In this document: one piece after another, positions 1 to 8,713 of the stretch
How the letters are laid out: each line of letters begins with the position of its first letter
How positions within the stretch are numbered: the first letter of the stretch is position 1
Assembly: GCA_964573715.1 (NCBI GenBank)
Contig: CAZNKR010000004.1
Coordinates: 1 to 64,000 of the forward strand
DNA length: 64,000 nt
Direction: 5' to 3'
Source of the DNA: SVEL01 sp964573715
Lineage (GTDB): Bacteria > Bacillota > Clostridia > Lachnospirales > Lachnospiraceae
Translations under genes and position numbers: made by a program
The notes under the pieces: generated by a model
Seen by the model: only the letters and a program-made list of their open reading frames with translations
Database searches by the model: none
Told to the model about the DNA's origin: nothing

Positions 1-70
1 AATATATCATTTTGAAAAACAAAAAATAATTGCCAACGATTACTTGACACAAACTATAGTAAGTGTATTG

Positions 71-99
71 TTGACAAAAAAACATTGCAATGTTATAGT
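71..99 (+). promoter_or_regulatory. Promoter of the first lipoprotein/ABC cassette with operator-like palindrome
   Basis: A perfect -35 box TTGACA (71-76) and a -10 box TATAGT (94-99) are separated by 17 bases. The spacer holds a perfect 14-base palindrome, AACATTG/CAATGTT (81-94), in the position where a repressor would block RNA polymerase. It lies about 85 bases upstream of the first start codon. The promoter is read directly; the operator role is inferred. A weaker TTGACA at 44-49 has no good partner. Confidence 0.7.
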
Positions 100-182
100 A
101 ATACAATATTAATCAAATACTGTATACATAAAAGATAGGCTTTATATAGAGCGGATAAAAACAATTAAAGAGGCTGATTGAA

Positions 183-644
183 ATGAAGAATCAATCAAAG
201 AAAATTTTAAAAAAGTATTTTTATTTAGTGGTGGTTATGATATCTATATTCTGCATTAGTTCCTTTGCCAGTGCGGCAATAAGCTATTCTGATGTGAACA
301 GAAAATCAACCCCATATGGTATATTAACAGGATCCAATAGTATAAGTAAATATTCAAATTATGAAAAACAAGTATCTTTGTCCACATCATGTGAAAAAAA
401 GGCAGAAAAATTATTTGTTGCATATCATATTCAATATACAGATGGTTCAACAATTGGGTATTTGTATAATTATTATCATGAAAATGCTACCCTGATTGGT
501 GAACTTGTTGAAATGCATCATTGGAAAAATAAAATAACAAATAAATATGATGGATTTTTAAATACACCAATAATAAGTTATGGATCACATGAAATTCGAG
601 GAAATACAAATGCATATGTTGTTTATACATCAATAAAAAATTAA
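183..644 (+). CDS. Exported 153-aa protein of unknown function
   Basis: The protein has a basic N-terminus (several Lys), a hydrophobic stretch at about residues 13-30 and a likely signal peptidase I site after the ASA-type motif near residue 31. The mature part is about 120 residues, polar, Tyr- and Asn-rich, with two Trp-poor beta-like stretches and the ending HEIRGNTNAYVVYTS. It has an AAGAGG ribosome binding site at 168-173. It heads a cassette of two lipoproteins and an ABC transporter and is separated from them by a strong hairpin. The family was not recognised. A secreted peptide or bacteriocin-like substrate of the adjacent transporter is possible, but none of the hallmark motifs of known bacteriocin families was seen. 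Confidence 0.6.
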   Translation: MKNQSKKILKKYFYLVVVMISIFCISSFASAAISYSDVNRKSTPYGILTGSNSISKYSNYEKQVSLSTSCEKKAEKLFVAYHIQYTDGSTIGYLYNYYHENATLIGELVEMHHWKNKITNKYDGFLNTPIISYGSHEIRGNTNAYVVYTSIKN

Positions 645-651
645 GATTTCA

Positions 652-677
652 TGCCTGCCATATTTTTATGGCAGGCA
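652..677 (+). terminator. Strong hairpin between exported protein gene and first lipoprotein gene
   Basis: The arms TGCCTGCCATA (652-662) and TATGGCAGGCA (667-677) pair perfectly around a 4-base loop. Only a short T run follows, so the element may act as a partial terminator or mRNA stabiliser that lowers expression of the downstream lipoprotein/ABC genes relative to the exported protein, rather than as a full terminator. Confidence 0.5.
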
Positions 678-694
678 ATTTATAAGGAGAGATA

Positions 695-1909
695 ATGAAA
701 AAAACAATTATTTTGTGTTTGATATTTGTATTTTTTCTTTCGGGCTGTACTGAGGAAGATAGTACAAATAAAAATAATACTCATATAGAAAATATTAGTG
801 AAAGTATACATATTAATGCTGCTGGAGAAAAGCTATTTAATAATTCTAGTGAAATGCAGGTTTTCCTTAAATCAACAGCACTCAAAATTTATGAGGAAAT
901 TTCAAAAAATGATCATATTATGAATTTTTTTGATGGAGAATCACAATATATACTGAAAAGAAATGAAGGAAAATTATTACTTATAATATATGAATTTGAT
1001 TATGAAAATAAAAAATTTAAAAGAAGTGAGGAAAAGCTTGACATTGATTCTAAATTACATGATATCTTTTCATATAATGTTTCAAAATATAATAATGAAA
1101 TATGCATAGAATTGAACGGTGCATTTGAAGAGAAAGAAATATTCATTATAGATACTAAATTTGCTGTAAAAAAATATTTATATGTTAATTTGGAAAATGC
1201 TCCAGAGCACTACTTACCATCTTCATTTTCTTACTCATTTAAAAACAATAATTTTATAGGTATTTATGATTTTGAGAATATCAATAAAGTCACTGTTTTT
1301 GATGAAAATTTTAATAATATAGATAATATATTTGAAAAAGAAGTAACAGATAATATCCATATAACAAATTATTGTAATGCTGCATTTTCGGATAAAAATT
1401 ATTTTATTGGACAAATTTGCAAAAACGAAGAAGATAGTATAGATACTTTTGGATTTGTTGAAAATAACAAGTATATATATAATGAAAATGAGGGTGATAT
1501 TTTAATATCAGATAAAAGTGTTATGTTATTAGATATGTGCAGTAAACAAATTTCGGAATTTAAAAACAGAGAACCACTTAGAATGATTACAATAATAAAT
1601 AATGAATATATTAAAAAGATTAATTTATCAGGAAAATATGAAGAATTCTATTATTTTGATAAATTGCTGAATTTAATTTATACAATTGAGGAAAGTGAAA
1701 AGAATATAGTTCATTTTAGGGTATATAATTTAGAAACTGGTACAGTAATAAGAGAATTTGATTCACAAACGGAAATATTTACAGTAAATATGAATTCTGA
1801 TTTGATTGACTATAATGGTACATTTTTTTTATTGGATTTGGTTTTTGACGATGAAGGTAATCCAACAGATACATACTTAAAAGAAGTTAATATACCCATA
1901 GGAGAGTGA
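695..1909 (+). CDS. Lipoprotein, 404 aa, beta-propeller-like, unknown function
   Basis: A short basic N-terminus, a hydrophobic stretch and the lipobox LSGC (Cys about residue 18) predict a lipoprotein processed by LspA and anchored outside the membrane. The remaining 385 residues are rich in Asp, Asn, Tyr and Phe with repeated short beta-strand-like segments and no recognisable enzyme motif, resembling the beta-rich tail of the fused permease at 4879-6894. An AAGGAGAG ribosome binding site precedes the ATG. The next gene follows after 4 bases, so the two lipoproteins are probably cotranslated. Family not recognised; a sensor or substrate-capture role for the ABC transporter is inferred from position only. 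Confidence 0.6.
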   Translation: MKKTIILCLIFVFFLSGCTEEDSTNKNNTHIENISESIHINAAGEKLFNNSSEMQVFLKSTALKIYEEISKNDHIMNFFDGESQYILKRNEGKLLLIIYEFDYENKKFKRSEEKLDIDSKLHDIFSYNVSKYNNEICIELNGAFEEKEIFIIDTKFAVKKYLYVNLENAPEHYLPSSFSYSFKNNNFIGIYDFENINKVTVFDENFNNIDNIFEKEVTDNIHITNYCNAAFSDKNYFIGQICKNEEDSIDTFGFVENNKYIYNENEGDILISDKSVMLLDMCSKQISEFKNREPLRMITIINNEYIKKINLSGKYEEFYYFDKLLNLIYTIEESEKNIVHFRVYNLETGTVIREFDSQTEIFTVNMNSDLIDYNGTFFLLDLVFDDEGNPTDTYLKEVNIPIGE

Positions 1910-1913
1910 TAAT

Positions 1914-2864
1914 ATGAAAAAAAGAAAATTTTGTTTTTTGCTGCTGATTTTAATTATTATATCAATTTCAGGGTGTAATGAAGTAAAAAAAAGTAACGAA
2001 ATCCAAACTCAAAGTACAATAGATTCAATCGATAAAGGAAATTATTCTGTGGGCTTTGGGTATACAAGTGATAATATTTTAGACTGTTATAGTTATAAAG
2101 ATGGTTATCTTTCAATTAACCTTTTTTATGATAATACTGGAGAAAAAATGACATATGGAATAATGGTATATGTTAATGGAAAAGTACAAAAATTAGTAAA
2201 TTATAATGGTCAAGAAGAAAATATATATCCTGTTGTACTTGAAAAAAATGAAAAAAAGAATTTTTCTGTTAAATTTATTCCGCAAGGATATTATGGTGAT
2301 AAAGCAGAAGTAACTATTGTTTCTATGATGAATCCGTTATTTAGTGTGAATAAAGATACTGTTTCTTTTGGGAATTTTATGAGGACAACTTCTTTAAATA
2401 CATATATTAGTGATTTTTGTGTTGAAATGATTAATACTGAAAGCTATGAAAATATCGTTGATTTTAACGGGGATTTTTTGACTAAATATCAGATAATTCA
2501 AAATGGCAATGCGATTAATTTATATGACACAACTTTATGTATGAATATTGATGTAAAAAATTTATACCAAAGCAGTACAAAATCAGGAATTAACGTTCCT
2601 TTGTATATTTTTGGCGGACAAAAAAATGAGTACTTTATTACTGCATATATAAATAATCATCCAGTCCAAGCATTTAATGAAAAAGAAAGTATATCAATAA
2701 CAAGTAAACCTGATAAAATGCAGTATGTTGATATAGAAATTGATAGAGCTGTATATGAACAATATTTGGAAAATGGTTATGGAAAACTTTATGTTATAGC
2801 CATACCGAAAAACAAAGAAGTTGCAGATTCTATTATAATGAGTAATATAATTATTGTTGATTGA
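1914..2864 (+). CDS. Lipoprotein, 316 aa, unknown function
   Basis: The N-terminus carries lysines, a hydrophobic run and the lipobox ISGC (Cys about residue 21), so the product should be lipid-anchored on the outer face of the membrane. The mature part looks like an all-beta protein with repeated strand-turn segments and no catalytic motif that can be named. It has a GGAGAG ribosome binding site overlapping the end of the preceding lipoprotein gene, and its stop codon lies only 8 bases before the start of the ABC ATPase gene. This ties it to the transporter as an accessory lipoprotein. What it binds is unknown. Confidence 0.6.
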   Translation: MKKRKFCFLLLILIIISISGCNEVKKSNEIQTQSTIDSIDKGNYSVGFGYTSDNILDCYSYKDGYLSINLFYDNTGEKMTYGIMVYVNGKVQKLVNYNGQEENIYPVVLEKNEKKNFSVKFIPQGYYGDKAEVTIVSMMNPLFSVNKDTVSFGNFMRTTSLNTYISDFCVEMINTESYENIVDFNGDFLTKYQIIQNGNAINLYDTTLCMNIDVKNLYQSSTKSGINVPLYIFGGQKNEYFITAYINNHPVQAFNEKESISITSKPDKMQYVDIEIDRAVYEQYLENGYGKLYVIAIPKNKEVADSIIMSNIIIVD

Positions 2865-2872
2865 GGTACATT

Positions 2873-3757
2873 ATGCTGAAAATTAAAGCTGTATCAAAAA
2901 AATATAATGGAAAAGATGTATTAAAAAATATATCAATAAATTTTAAACCAGGAATATATGGTTTACTTGGTGAAAATGGTGCTGGAAAAACCACCTTAAT
3001 AAATATTTTAGTTGGACTTATCATGCCATCCGATGGAATGGTTTTGTTTAATGATAATCAAATAGAAAAATTAGGCAACAAGTATTTTGAACATATTGGA
3101 TATTCTCCACAGTATCCTCAATTTTATAAAAATTTTACTGGTTTAGAGTTTATGAAATATATGTGTAAGCTAAAAGGTGAAAAAAATACAGTAGAAAATA
3201 CACAACTTCTTTTAGAAAAAATGAACCTATGTGAACATATGAATAAAAAAATCGGAAAATATTCTGGTGGAATGAAACAGCGTTTATCGATTGCACAAGC
3301 ATTAATAGGAAATCCTAAAATAATAATATTGGATGAACCTACAGCTGGACTTGATCCTATGGAAAGAATCAGATTTAGAAAGTTTATTGCTTCCTTAGCT
3401 AAGGATAAAATAATTATCATTACAACACATATAATACAAGACGTAGAGTATATTGCTAATCATATTTTGATACTTAAAAATGGTGAAATAATTGGAACTG
3501 GGGAACCTAAAGTGCTATGTAAGATGTTAGCAGGAAAAGTATTTGAAATCTGTGCAACAGAAGAAGAACTAGTTACATATGAGAATAATTTTATTGTATC
3601 AAATATTTCACACAATGGTAATAACTATAACGTGAGGTATATAGACATTAATTCTCATAATGGATCAGTTGAACCAAGTTTAGAGGAGCTTTTTTTGTAT
3701 TTACAATCGCAGCATAATATTCATATAAATGAGGAAAATGATGATTTTGATTTATGA
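2873..3757 (+). CDS. ABC transporter ATP-binding protein
   Basis: All nucleotide-binding motifs are visible: Walker A GENGAGKTT, signature YSGGMKQR, Walker B IIILDEPTAGLD and the switch histidine in ITTHI. The 294-residue length and C-terminal extension of about 70 residues fit the DrrA/CcmA-type ATPases that pair with ABC-2 type permeases. The ATG at 2873 is chosen because GAGG lies at 2863-2866, 6 bases upstream; an in-frame TTG at 2861 overlaps the previous stop and has no such site. It should energise the two paralogous permeases encoded immediately downstream. The substrate is unknown. Confidence 0.9.
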   Translation: MLKIKAVSKKYNGKDVLKNISINFKPGIYGLLGENGAGKTTLINILVGLIMPSDGMVLFNDNQIEKLGNKYFEHIGYSPQYPQFYKNFTGLEFMKYMCKLKGEKNTVENTQLLLEKMNLCEHMNKKIGKYSGGMKQRLSIAQALIGNPKIIILDEPTAGLDPMERIRFRKFIASLAKDKIIIITTHIIQDVEYIANHILILKNGEIIGTGEPKVLCKMLAGKVFEICATEEELVTYENNFIVSNISHNGNNYNVRYIDINSHNGSVEPSLEELFLYLQSQHNIHINEENDDFDL

Positions 3758-4913
3758 GATAAAGAAATTGTTAAAAAACAAATATCTTATTTTAATGATG
3801 ATGATTTTAATGATGGTAAATATTTTATATATAATTAGCGGATTTAACATTGATGCAGACTATTATATTGATGCTGATCAAAAAATTTATAATCAGATAA
3901 AAGGTGAATTATCTCAAGAAAAGTGGGATTACATATATTCAAATTATACTATATTATCGAAAAAAATTTCAGATGGTCAATATAAATCCGATGGCAATGA
4001 TAGTAATACTATTTCGGGATATGCAATGACTGATTATCTAATTTTTAAGTACTATTTTGATAAAGCGTCTTACATATTAAATTATGATAAATATAGTCAA
4101 GAAATAAGTGAACAGGCTATAAATAATGTTTCTTTTTTTGAAAATAAAGGATTAACCTTGTCAGCAAAAGAAAATAAAGCTATTTCAAAGCTATTTTCAA
4201 ATAGAAAAATTAATGATTTATATGATAGTAGTGGATTTGAAGCATATTTTGATTATGATTTTTCTATGGTTGTTGTTATAATTTTGGGTATTTATGTTTC
4301 TATAAATATTTTACAGATTGAACAGGAAAGTGAAATGATTAATATAAACAGGTTATCGAGACATGGGAATAGAAAGTTATTTTTTTCAAAAATATGTTGT
4401 ATAAATATTTTTATGATTTTTTTTGTAATATTATTTAGATTATTGGATTTTGTAATATTGTGTACTAAATATCGGTTTGATGGATTATTGCAGCCTATAT
4501 ATTCTATAGAAAAATACAAAAATACTGGATTAAATATTAATATTGTTGAACTTGTTGGTTTAGATATAATGTTGAAGGTTTTAGGAAGTTTTATGTTCGC
4601 ACTTATATCCTTTATGATTATGACTTCTATAAATAAAGCTGTTTTGTCATTGATAATATCAATCGGAATTTTTAGTGTTGCTATAAGAATTCAAATGATC
4701 TTTAATTTTAATATTAATTTACTTTCAATTATGACAACAAAATCACTATATAAATTATCTTTTGTTGAAGTACTTGGGTATCCTATTGAAAAATTATATA
4801 TAGAAGTAGTGCTTGCCATTATTCTTATATTTTTAATGATTATTATGTGCTTAATTTTCAAGAAAGCAGGTGCAGCAAATGTTCGTTCAAGAATTAAAAA
4901 AATTATTTGTTAA
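3741..4913 (+). CDS. ABC-2 type permease with large extracellular loop
   Basis: Membrane protein of about 390 residues: one membrane segment near residues 13-33, an exterior loop of about 130 residues, then a cluster of five hydrophobic segments. The segment KYRFDGLLQP followed by YSIEKYKN closely matches KYGLNGLSYP and QSVQKFQN in the next gene, so the two permeases are paralogs and probably form a heterodimer. The start is placed at 3741 because GAGG (3731-3734) is 6 bases upstream; 3729 and 3738 are alternative ATGs in the same frame. The start lies inside the ATPase gene, indicating translational coupling. Substrate unknown. Confidence 0.75.
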   Translation: MILIYEIKKLLKNKYLILMMMILMMVNILYIISGFNIDADYYIDADQKIYNQIKGELSQEKWDYIYSNYTILSKKISDGQYKSDGNDSNTISGYAMTDYLIFKYYFDKASYILNYDKYSQEISEQAINNVSFFENKGLTLSAKENKAISKLFSNRKINDLYDSSGFEAYFDYDFSMVVVIILGIYVSINILQIEQESEMININRLSRHGNRKLFFSKICCINIFMIFFVILFRLLDFVILCTKYRFDGLLQPIYSIEKYKNTGLNINIVELVGLDIMLKVLGSFMFALISFMIMTSINKAVLSLIISIGIFSVAIRIQMIFNFNINLLSIMTTKSLYKLSFVEVLGYPIEKLYIEVVLAIILIFLMIIMCLIFKKAGAANVRSRIKKIIC

Positions 4914-6894
4914 AAATAAAGGAATATATATCGTTATAATATTAATATTATTAAAAATATTATTTCCAACATTTAATTCTAATTCAGCATATATTGAACA
5001 AAATATTGAGTTGAATAAAACAATATATTCAGAATATTGTGAAAAATTTGGAGGGAAATTAAATTTAATTAAGATAAGAAAAATTGATGAATATATTACT
5101 AATATTAAGAGTGCGGAATCGAAAAGTAATATTATATTGGAAAAATATTATAACAATCTTATAAATAATAATGAATATTGTATTGAAATTGCAAAATTAA
5201 AGCCACTGCTTAATCAAAAAAAAATCATACAATATTTTGATGACTATTATCAATATTGTAAGGAGGATACAAGCAATAGATATTTAGTTTATGAAAATAG
5301 TTGGGTTGTTTTATTAACGGATTCAGGGCTGGACGTGTTTTTATTACTCCTTATTATTCTATTAGTTACAGGCATTTACACAAATGAATATAATGTAAAT
5401 ATGAATTTAATTAACAATACAACTAAAAAAGGAAAAACATCATTATTTAATGTTAAATTATTAATCGGTGTAGTTACATCTATTACAATAGTGATATTAT
5501 TTTCAATTATTAATTTTATTGTTGTTGATAATAAATATGGATTAAATGGTTTATCATATCCAATACAAAGCGTTCAAAAGTTTCAAAATATCACATATGA
5601 GATTAGTCTTTTTGGTATGTTTTTATTACAAATGCTTATAAAAATTTTTGGAGCTATTATTATAACAGTTATAATATCTGCTATTAGTATTATATTTAAA
5701 ACAAAACTAGAAAGCGTATGTACAGCCTTGCTTTTGATTATTGTACCTTCATTTCTTTTTGAAACAATAACGTTATCTGATCATTATTATTTTTCGACTT
5801 TATTTACACCGGCAGTTTATAGAGGAGGAATATTTAATAATCTCGAAAATTGTCTGTATGAAATGAATACGAAAAAAATGTTAATTGGATTTTTTGTCCT
5901 AAGTTTATTTACTTTGATATTATACTATATTGCAAAGTCAATTTATCATAATAAGAATATTTTAACTAAAATTTATAAATCAATATATACATGTTTGTTA
6001 TTTGTTATTTTTGCTAATATAACAGGGTGTGAAACAACGGAAGTTAGTAAAACAAAAATAGATTCTGGATGCATAGTTGATTACAATGGTGTTTTATTCA
6101 ATTTATCACAAACTGATGTTTTTTATGTTGATGATTGTAAAAGTGTATTTAATAATGTTTTTGAAAATAATGTTTTTCGCACAAAATTTAAGATTGTTGA
6201 AAATAAAATTTATTATTTGGAACAAACTGATTTATTGAGTTTGCGCTATTTAAATCTTGATAATTTTAAAGAATATGGTGTATATCCTAAAATAAATGAT
6301 GAAAATGAAATGTTTTTCACTAAAAATCAAATTGATATAAATAAAAACTTCTTTTTTAATGATTATTTTGTTCTTGATGATTTTTTGATTTTAACAGGAG
6401 AAAATAATAGAATATTTAATTTAAAGAATGATGAAATTTCTTTGTTTGCAGAAAATAGCGACGGGGCAATATATTCTTTGTTTAAGAAGGATAATCAAAT
6501 ATTTTTTATTAATGATATGTATGAACTTAGATTTTTCGATATAACAAATAAAAGTTATGGAAAAATAGATGATATATATGTTAAACAAGCACTTTGTTAT
6601 AATAATTCAATCTACTGTACTCAAATAGACGAAAATAAAATAAATTTATGTTTTATTGACGATCAATTTAATTTGAAAACAATTATAAAAAATGAAAATA
6701 TTACAGATTTTATTATTAACGAAGAAAAAATCATTTATGTTATTGATAATAGTAAAGTTTATATTAGTGATCTTGATGGAAATGGAAAACAGTTTGTTTA
6801 TGAAGGGGAAGTGTTCGGTATTGGATATATAAATAATACTGTGTACATTACAGATTTTGCAGGTAAAATATTAATGTCAAGAAAAAATACTTGA
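4879..6894 (+). CDS. ABC-2 type permease fused to a C-terminal lipoprotein-like beta-propeller domain
   Basis: Residues 1-355 repeat the architecture of the preceding permease (membrane segment 15-33, exterior loop to about 150, then segments near 150-168, 192-216, 242-273, 277-296 and 334-352). A further hydrophobic stretch at 366-384 ends in ITGC, which fits a lipobox with Cys384. It is followed by about 285 residues rich in Asn, Asp, Tyr and Phe with propeller-like strand repeats. Frame and sequence are continuous, with no ATG near the junction that would give a separate lipoprotein. The ATG at 4879 overlaps the upstream permease gene by 35 bases. The tail either stays tethered through a seventh membrane helix or is cut and lipidated by LspA. 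It is the last gene of the cassette. Confidence 0.75.
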   Translation: MFVQELKKLFVKNKGIYIVIILILLKILFPTFNSNSAYIEQNIELNKTIYSEYCEKFGGKLNLIKIRKIDEYITNIKSAESKSNIILEKYYNNLINNNEYCIEIAKLKPLLNQKKIIQYFDDYYQYCKEDTSNRYLVYENSWVVLLTDSGLDVFLLLLIILLVTGIYTNEYNVNMNLINNTTKKGKTSLFNVKLLIGVVTSITIVILFSIINFIVVDNKYGLNGLSYPIQSVQKFQNITYEISLFGMFLLQMLIKIFGAIIITVIISAISIIFKTKLESVCTALLLIIVPSFLFETITLSDHYYFSTLFTPAVYRGGIFNNLENCLYEMNTKKMLIGFFVLSLFTLILYYIAKSIYHNKNILTKIYKSIYTCLLFVIFANITGCETTEVSKTKIDSGCIVDYNGVLFNLSQTDVFYVDDCKSVFNNVFENNVFRTKFKIVENKIYYLEQTDLLSLRYLNLDNFKEYGVYPKINDENEMFFTKNQIDINKNFFFNDYFVLDDFLILTGENNRIFNLKNDEISLFAENSDGAIYSLFKKDNQIFFINDMYELRFFDITNKSYGKIDDIYVKQALCYNNSIYCTQIDENKINLCFIDDQFNLKTIIKNENITDFIINEEKIIYVIDNSKVYISDLDGNGKQFVYEGEVFGIGYINNTVYITDFAGKILMSRKNT

Positions 6895-6927
6895 CAGAAA
6901 CCTTTAAGTATTATATTATACTTAAGG
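6891..6927 (+). promoter_or_regulatory. Promoter of the ylxM-ffh operon overlapping the previous stop codon, with dyad
   Basis: TTGACA (6891-6896) and TATTAT (6914-6919) are spaced by 17 bases, close to the sigma-A consensus. The -35 box contains the TGA stop of the permease-lipoprotein gene. A near-perfect inverted repeat, CCTTTAAGTAT (6901-6911) against ATACTTAAGG (6918-6927), brackets the -10 box. No T run follows, so it is not a classical terminator; it may be an operator or a structured 5' end. Confidence 0.75.
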
Positions 6928-6948
6928 ACTTTGATTAGGAGACTAACT

Positions 6949-7305
6949 ATGGAAAAAATTTTAAGGCAGTCATTACTTTATGATTTTTATGGTGAATTAC
7001 TTACCGAACATCAAAAAAGTGTATATGAAGATTATGTGTTAAACAATATAGGACTCAGTGAGATTGCGTTAGACAGAGGTATCTCCAGACAAGGTGTATA
7101 TGACTTAATCAAGCGATGTGATGGTATTTTGGAAAATTACGAGTCAAAGCTAAACCTTATTGATAAATTTCTAAAAACCAAGGATATGGTTAGAAAAATT
7201 CACACCATTACCAAACAGTTTGATGATTTGGAGGTTTCATTGGAACAGAAGAAACTTGTGGATGAGATAAACAATTTATCTAATAGTATTTTAGAAGAGC
7301 TTTAG
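6949..7305 (+). CDS. ylxM: YlxM/p13-like helix-turn-helix protein
   Basis: This 118-residue protein has a sigma-70 region-4-like helix-turn-helix (about residues 20-57, with GLSEIALDRGISRQGVYD) followed by an alpha-helical, probably coiled tail. The family is known to associate with the signal recognition particle and is nearly always encoded next to ffh, as here (13 bases away). The ATG at 6949 is preceded by AGGAG at 6937-6941 with 7-base spacing, which makes it better than an in-frame TTG at 6931. Length matches the family (about 110 residues). Confidence 0.9.
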   Translation: MEKILRQSLLYDFYGELLTEHQKSVYEDYVLNNIGLSEIALDRGISRQGVYDLIKRCDGILENYESKLNLIDKFLKTKDMVRKIHTITKQFDDLEVSLEQKKLVDEINNLSNSILEEL

Positions 7306-7318
7306 GAGGTTTTAGTAT

Positions 7319-8671
7319 ATGGCATTTGAAAGTTTGTCTGATAAGTTACAAAATATATTTAAAAACCTTCGTGGTAAAGGAAGACTTTCAGAAAGTGATG
7401 TAAAAGCAGCACTTAAAGAAGTTAAGATGGCTTTGCTTGAAGCAGATGTTAGTTTTAAAGTTGTTAAACAATTCATTAATTCGGTTACAGAAAGAGCCAT
7501 TGGTCAGGATGTTATGACTTCTCTTACACCAGGACAGATGGTTATTAAGATAGTTAATGAAGAAATGGTTAAGCTTATGGGTTCAGAAACAACAAAGCTT
7601 TCCATAAAACCTGGAAAAGAAATCACAGTTATTATGATGATGGGTCTTCAAGGTGCTGGTAAAACAACTACAACAGCCAAGATTGCTGGAAAACTTAAAG
7701 CTGAAGGAAAAAGTCCATTATTAGTTGCGTGTGACATTTATAGACCAGCTGCAATAGAACAGCTTAAAATAAATGGTGAAAAACAGCAGGTCCCTGTGTT
7801 TAGTATGGGAACAGGACATAAGCCTGTAAATATTGCTAAAGCTGCAATAGAACATGCAATTAAAAATAACAACAACGTTATTATCTTAGATACAGCAGGT
7901 CGTCTTCATGTTGATGAAGATATGATGAACGAACTTGTTGAGATCAAAGAAAATATAGATATTCATCAAACAATACTGGTTGTTGATGCTATGACAGGTC
8001 AGGATGCAGTAAATGTTGCTTCTTCCTTTGAAGAAAAGATAGGTATTGATGGAGTTATTCTTACAAAATTAGATGGTGACACCCGAGGTGGTGCAGCACT
8101 TTCTATCAGAGCTGTTACTGGCAAGCCTATATTATATGTTGGTATGGGTGAGAAATTGTCAGATTTAGAGCAGTTCTATCCAGAACGTATGGCTTCAAGA
8201 ATCTTAGGTATGGGTGATATGCTTACTCTTATTGAAAAGGCACAGGCTGCTGTAGATGAAGATAAAGCCAGAGAGATGGAAAAGAAGCTGAAAAAAGCTG
8301 AAATAGGTTTTGATGATTATTTGGAGTATATGTCACAAATTCGTCAAATGGGTGGCTTGTCAGATATTCTTAATATGATGCCTGGTATGGGAGCACAGCT
8401 TAAAGGAGCTCAGTTACCAGATGATAAGGCACTAGGAAGAATTGAAGCAATTATATATTCAATGACCCCCAAGGAACGAAGCAATCCAAATTTGTTAAAT
8501 CCTGCAAGAAAAAATCGTATTGCAAAAGGCGCAGGCGTAGACATTGCTGAAGTTAATCGACTTGTTAAAAACTTTGAACAAGCAAGAAAGATGATGAAAC
8601 AGTTCCCAGGTATGATGGGCGGCAAGAAAAAACATGGTGGTAAGATGGGTGGATTCAAGTTCCCGTTTTAA
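7319..8671 (+). CDS. ffh: Signal recognition particle protein Ffh
   Basis: SRP54 GTPase that binds signal sequences and SRP RNA and delivers ribosomes to the membrane through FtsY. The N domain covers about residues 1-90, the G domain about 95-295 with GLQGAGKTTT (109-118), DTAGR and TKLDGDTRGG, and the Met-rich M domain runs from about 325 to the end, with MMPGMG and a Lys/Gly/Met-rich terminus. At 450 residues it has the usual length. A TAGGAGGT ribosome binding site lies 8 bases before the ATG. It is cotranscribed with ylxM and probably with rpsP. Confidence 0.97.
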   Translation: MAFESLSDKLQNIFKNLRGKGRLSESDVKAALKEVKMALLEADVSFKVVKQFINSVTERAIGQDVMTSLTPGQMVIKIVNEEMVKLMGSETTKLSIKPGKEITVIMMMGLQGAGKTTTTAKIAGKLKAEGKSPLLVACDIYRPAAIEQLKINGEKQQVPVFSMGTGHKPVNIAKAAIEHAIKNNNNVIILDTAGRLHVDEDMMNELVEIKENIDIHQTILVVDAMTGQDAVNVASSFEEKIGIDGVILTKLDGDTRGGAALSIRAVTGKPILYVGMGEKLSDLEQFYPERMASRILGMGDMLTLIEKAQAAVDEDKAREMEKKLKKAEIGFDDYLEYMSQIRQMGGLSDILNMMPGMGAQLKGAQLPDDKALGRIEAIIYSMTPKERSNPNLLNPARKNRIAKGAGVDIAEVNRLVKNFEQARKMMKQFPGMMGGKKKHGGKMGGFKFPF

Positions 8672-8713
8672 CATATAGATAACATTTATTTTAGAATTTT
8701 AGGAGGCAATATC

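Noticed and set aside
183..644. Lactococcin 972-type bacteriocin
   Set aside because: A signal peptide and a nearby ABC transporter fit loosely, but the size and the lack of the family's Trp/Gly-rich motifs do not; no immunity-type membrane protein with the expected fold was recognised.
4879..6894. Sequencing frameshift joining two genes
   Set aside because: Permease and lipoprotein-like parts are in one uninterrupted frame with no start codon or ribosome binding site at the junction; an artefact would have to remove a stop and spacer precisely.
6901..6927. Terminator of the first cassette
   Set aside because: The inverted repeat is AT-rich, has no following T tract and overlaps a strong promoter; an operator or no function is more likely.
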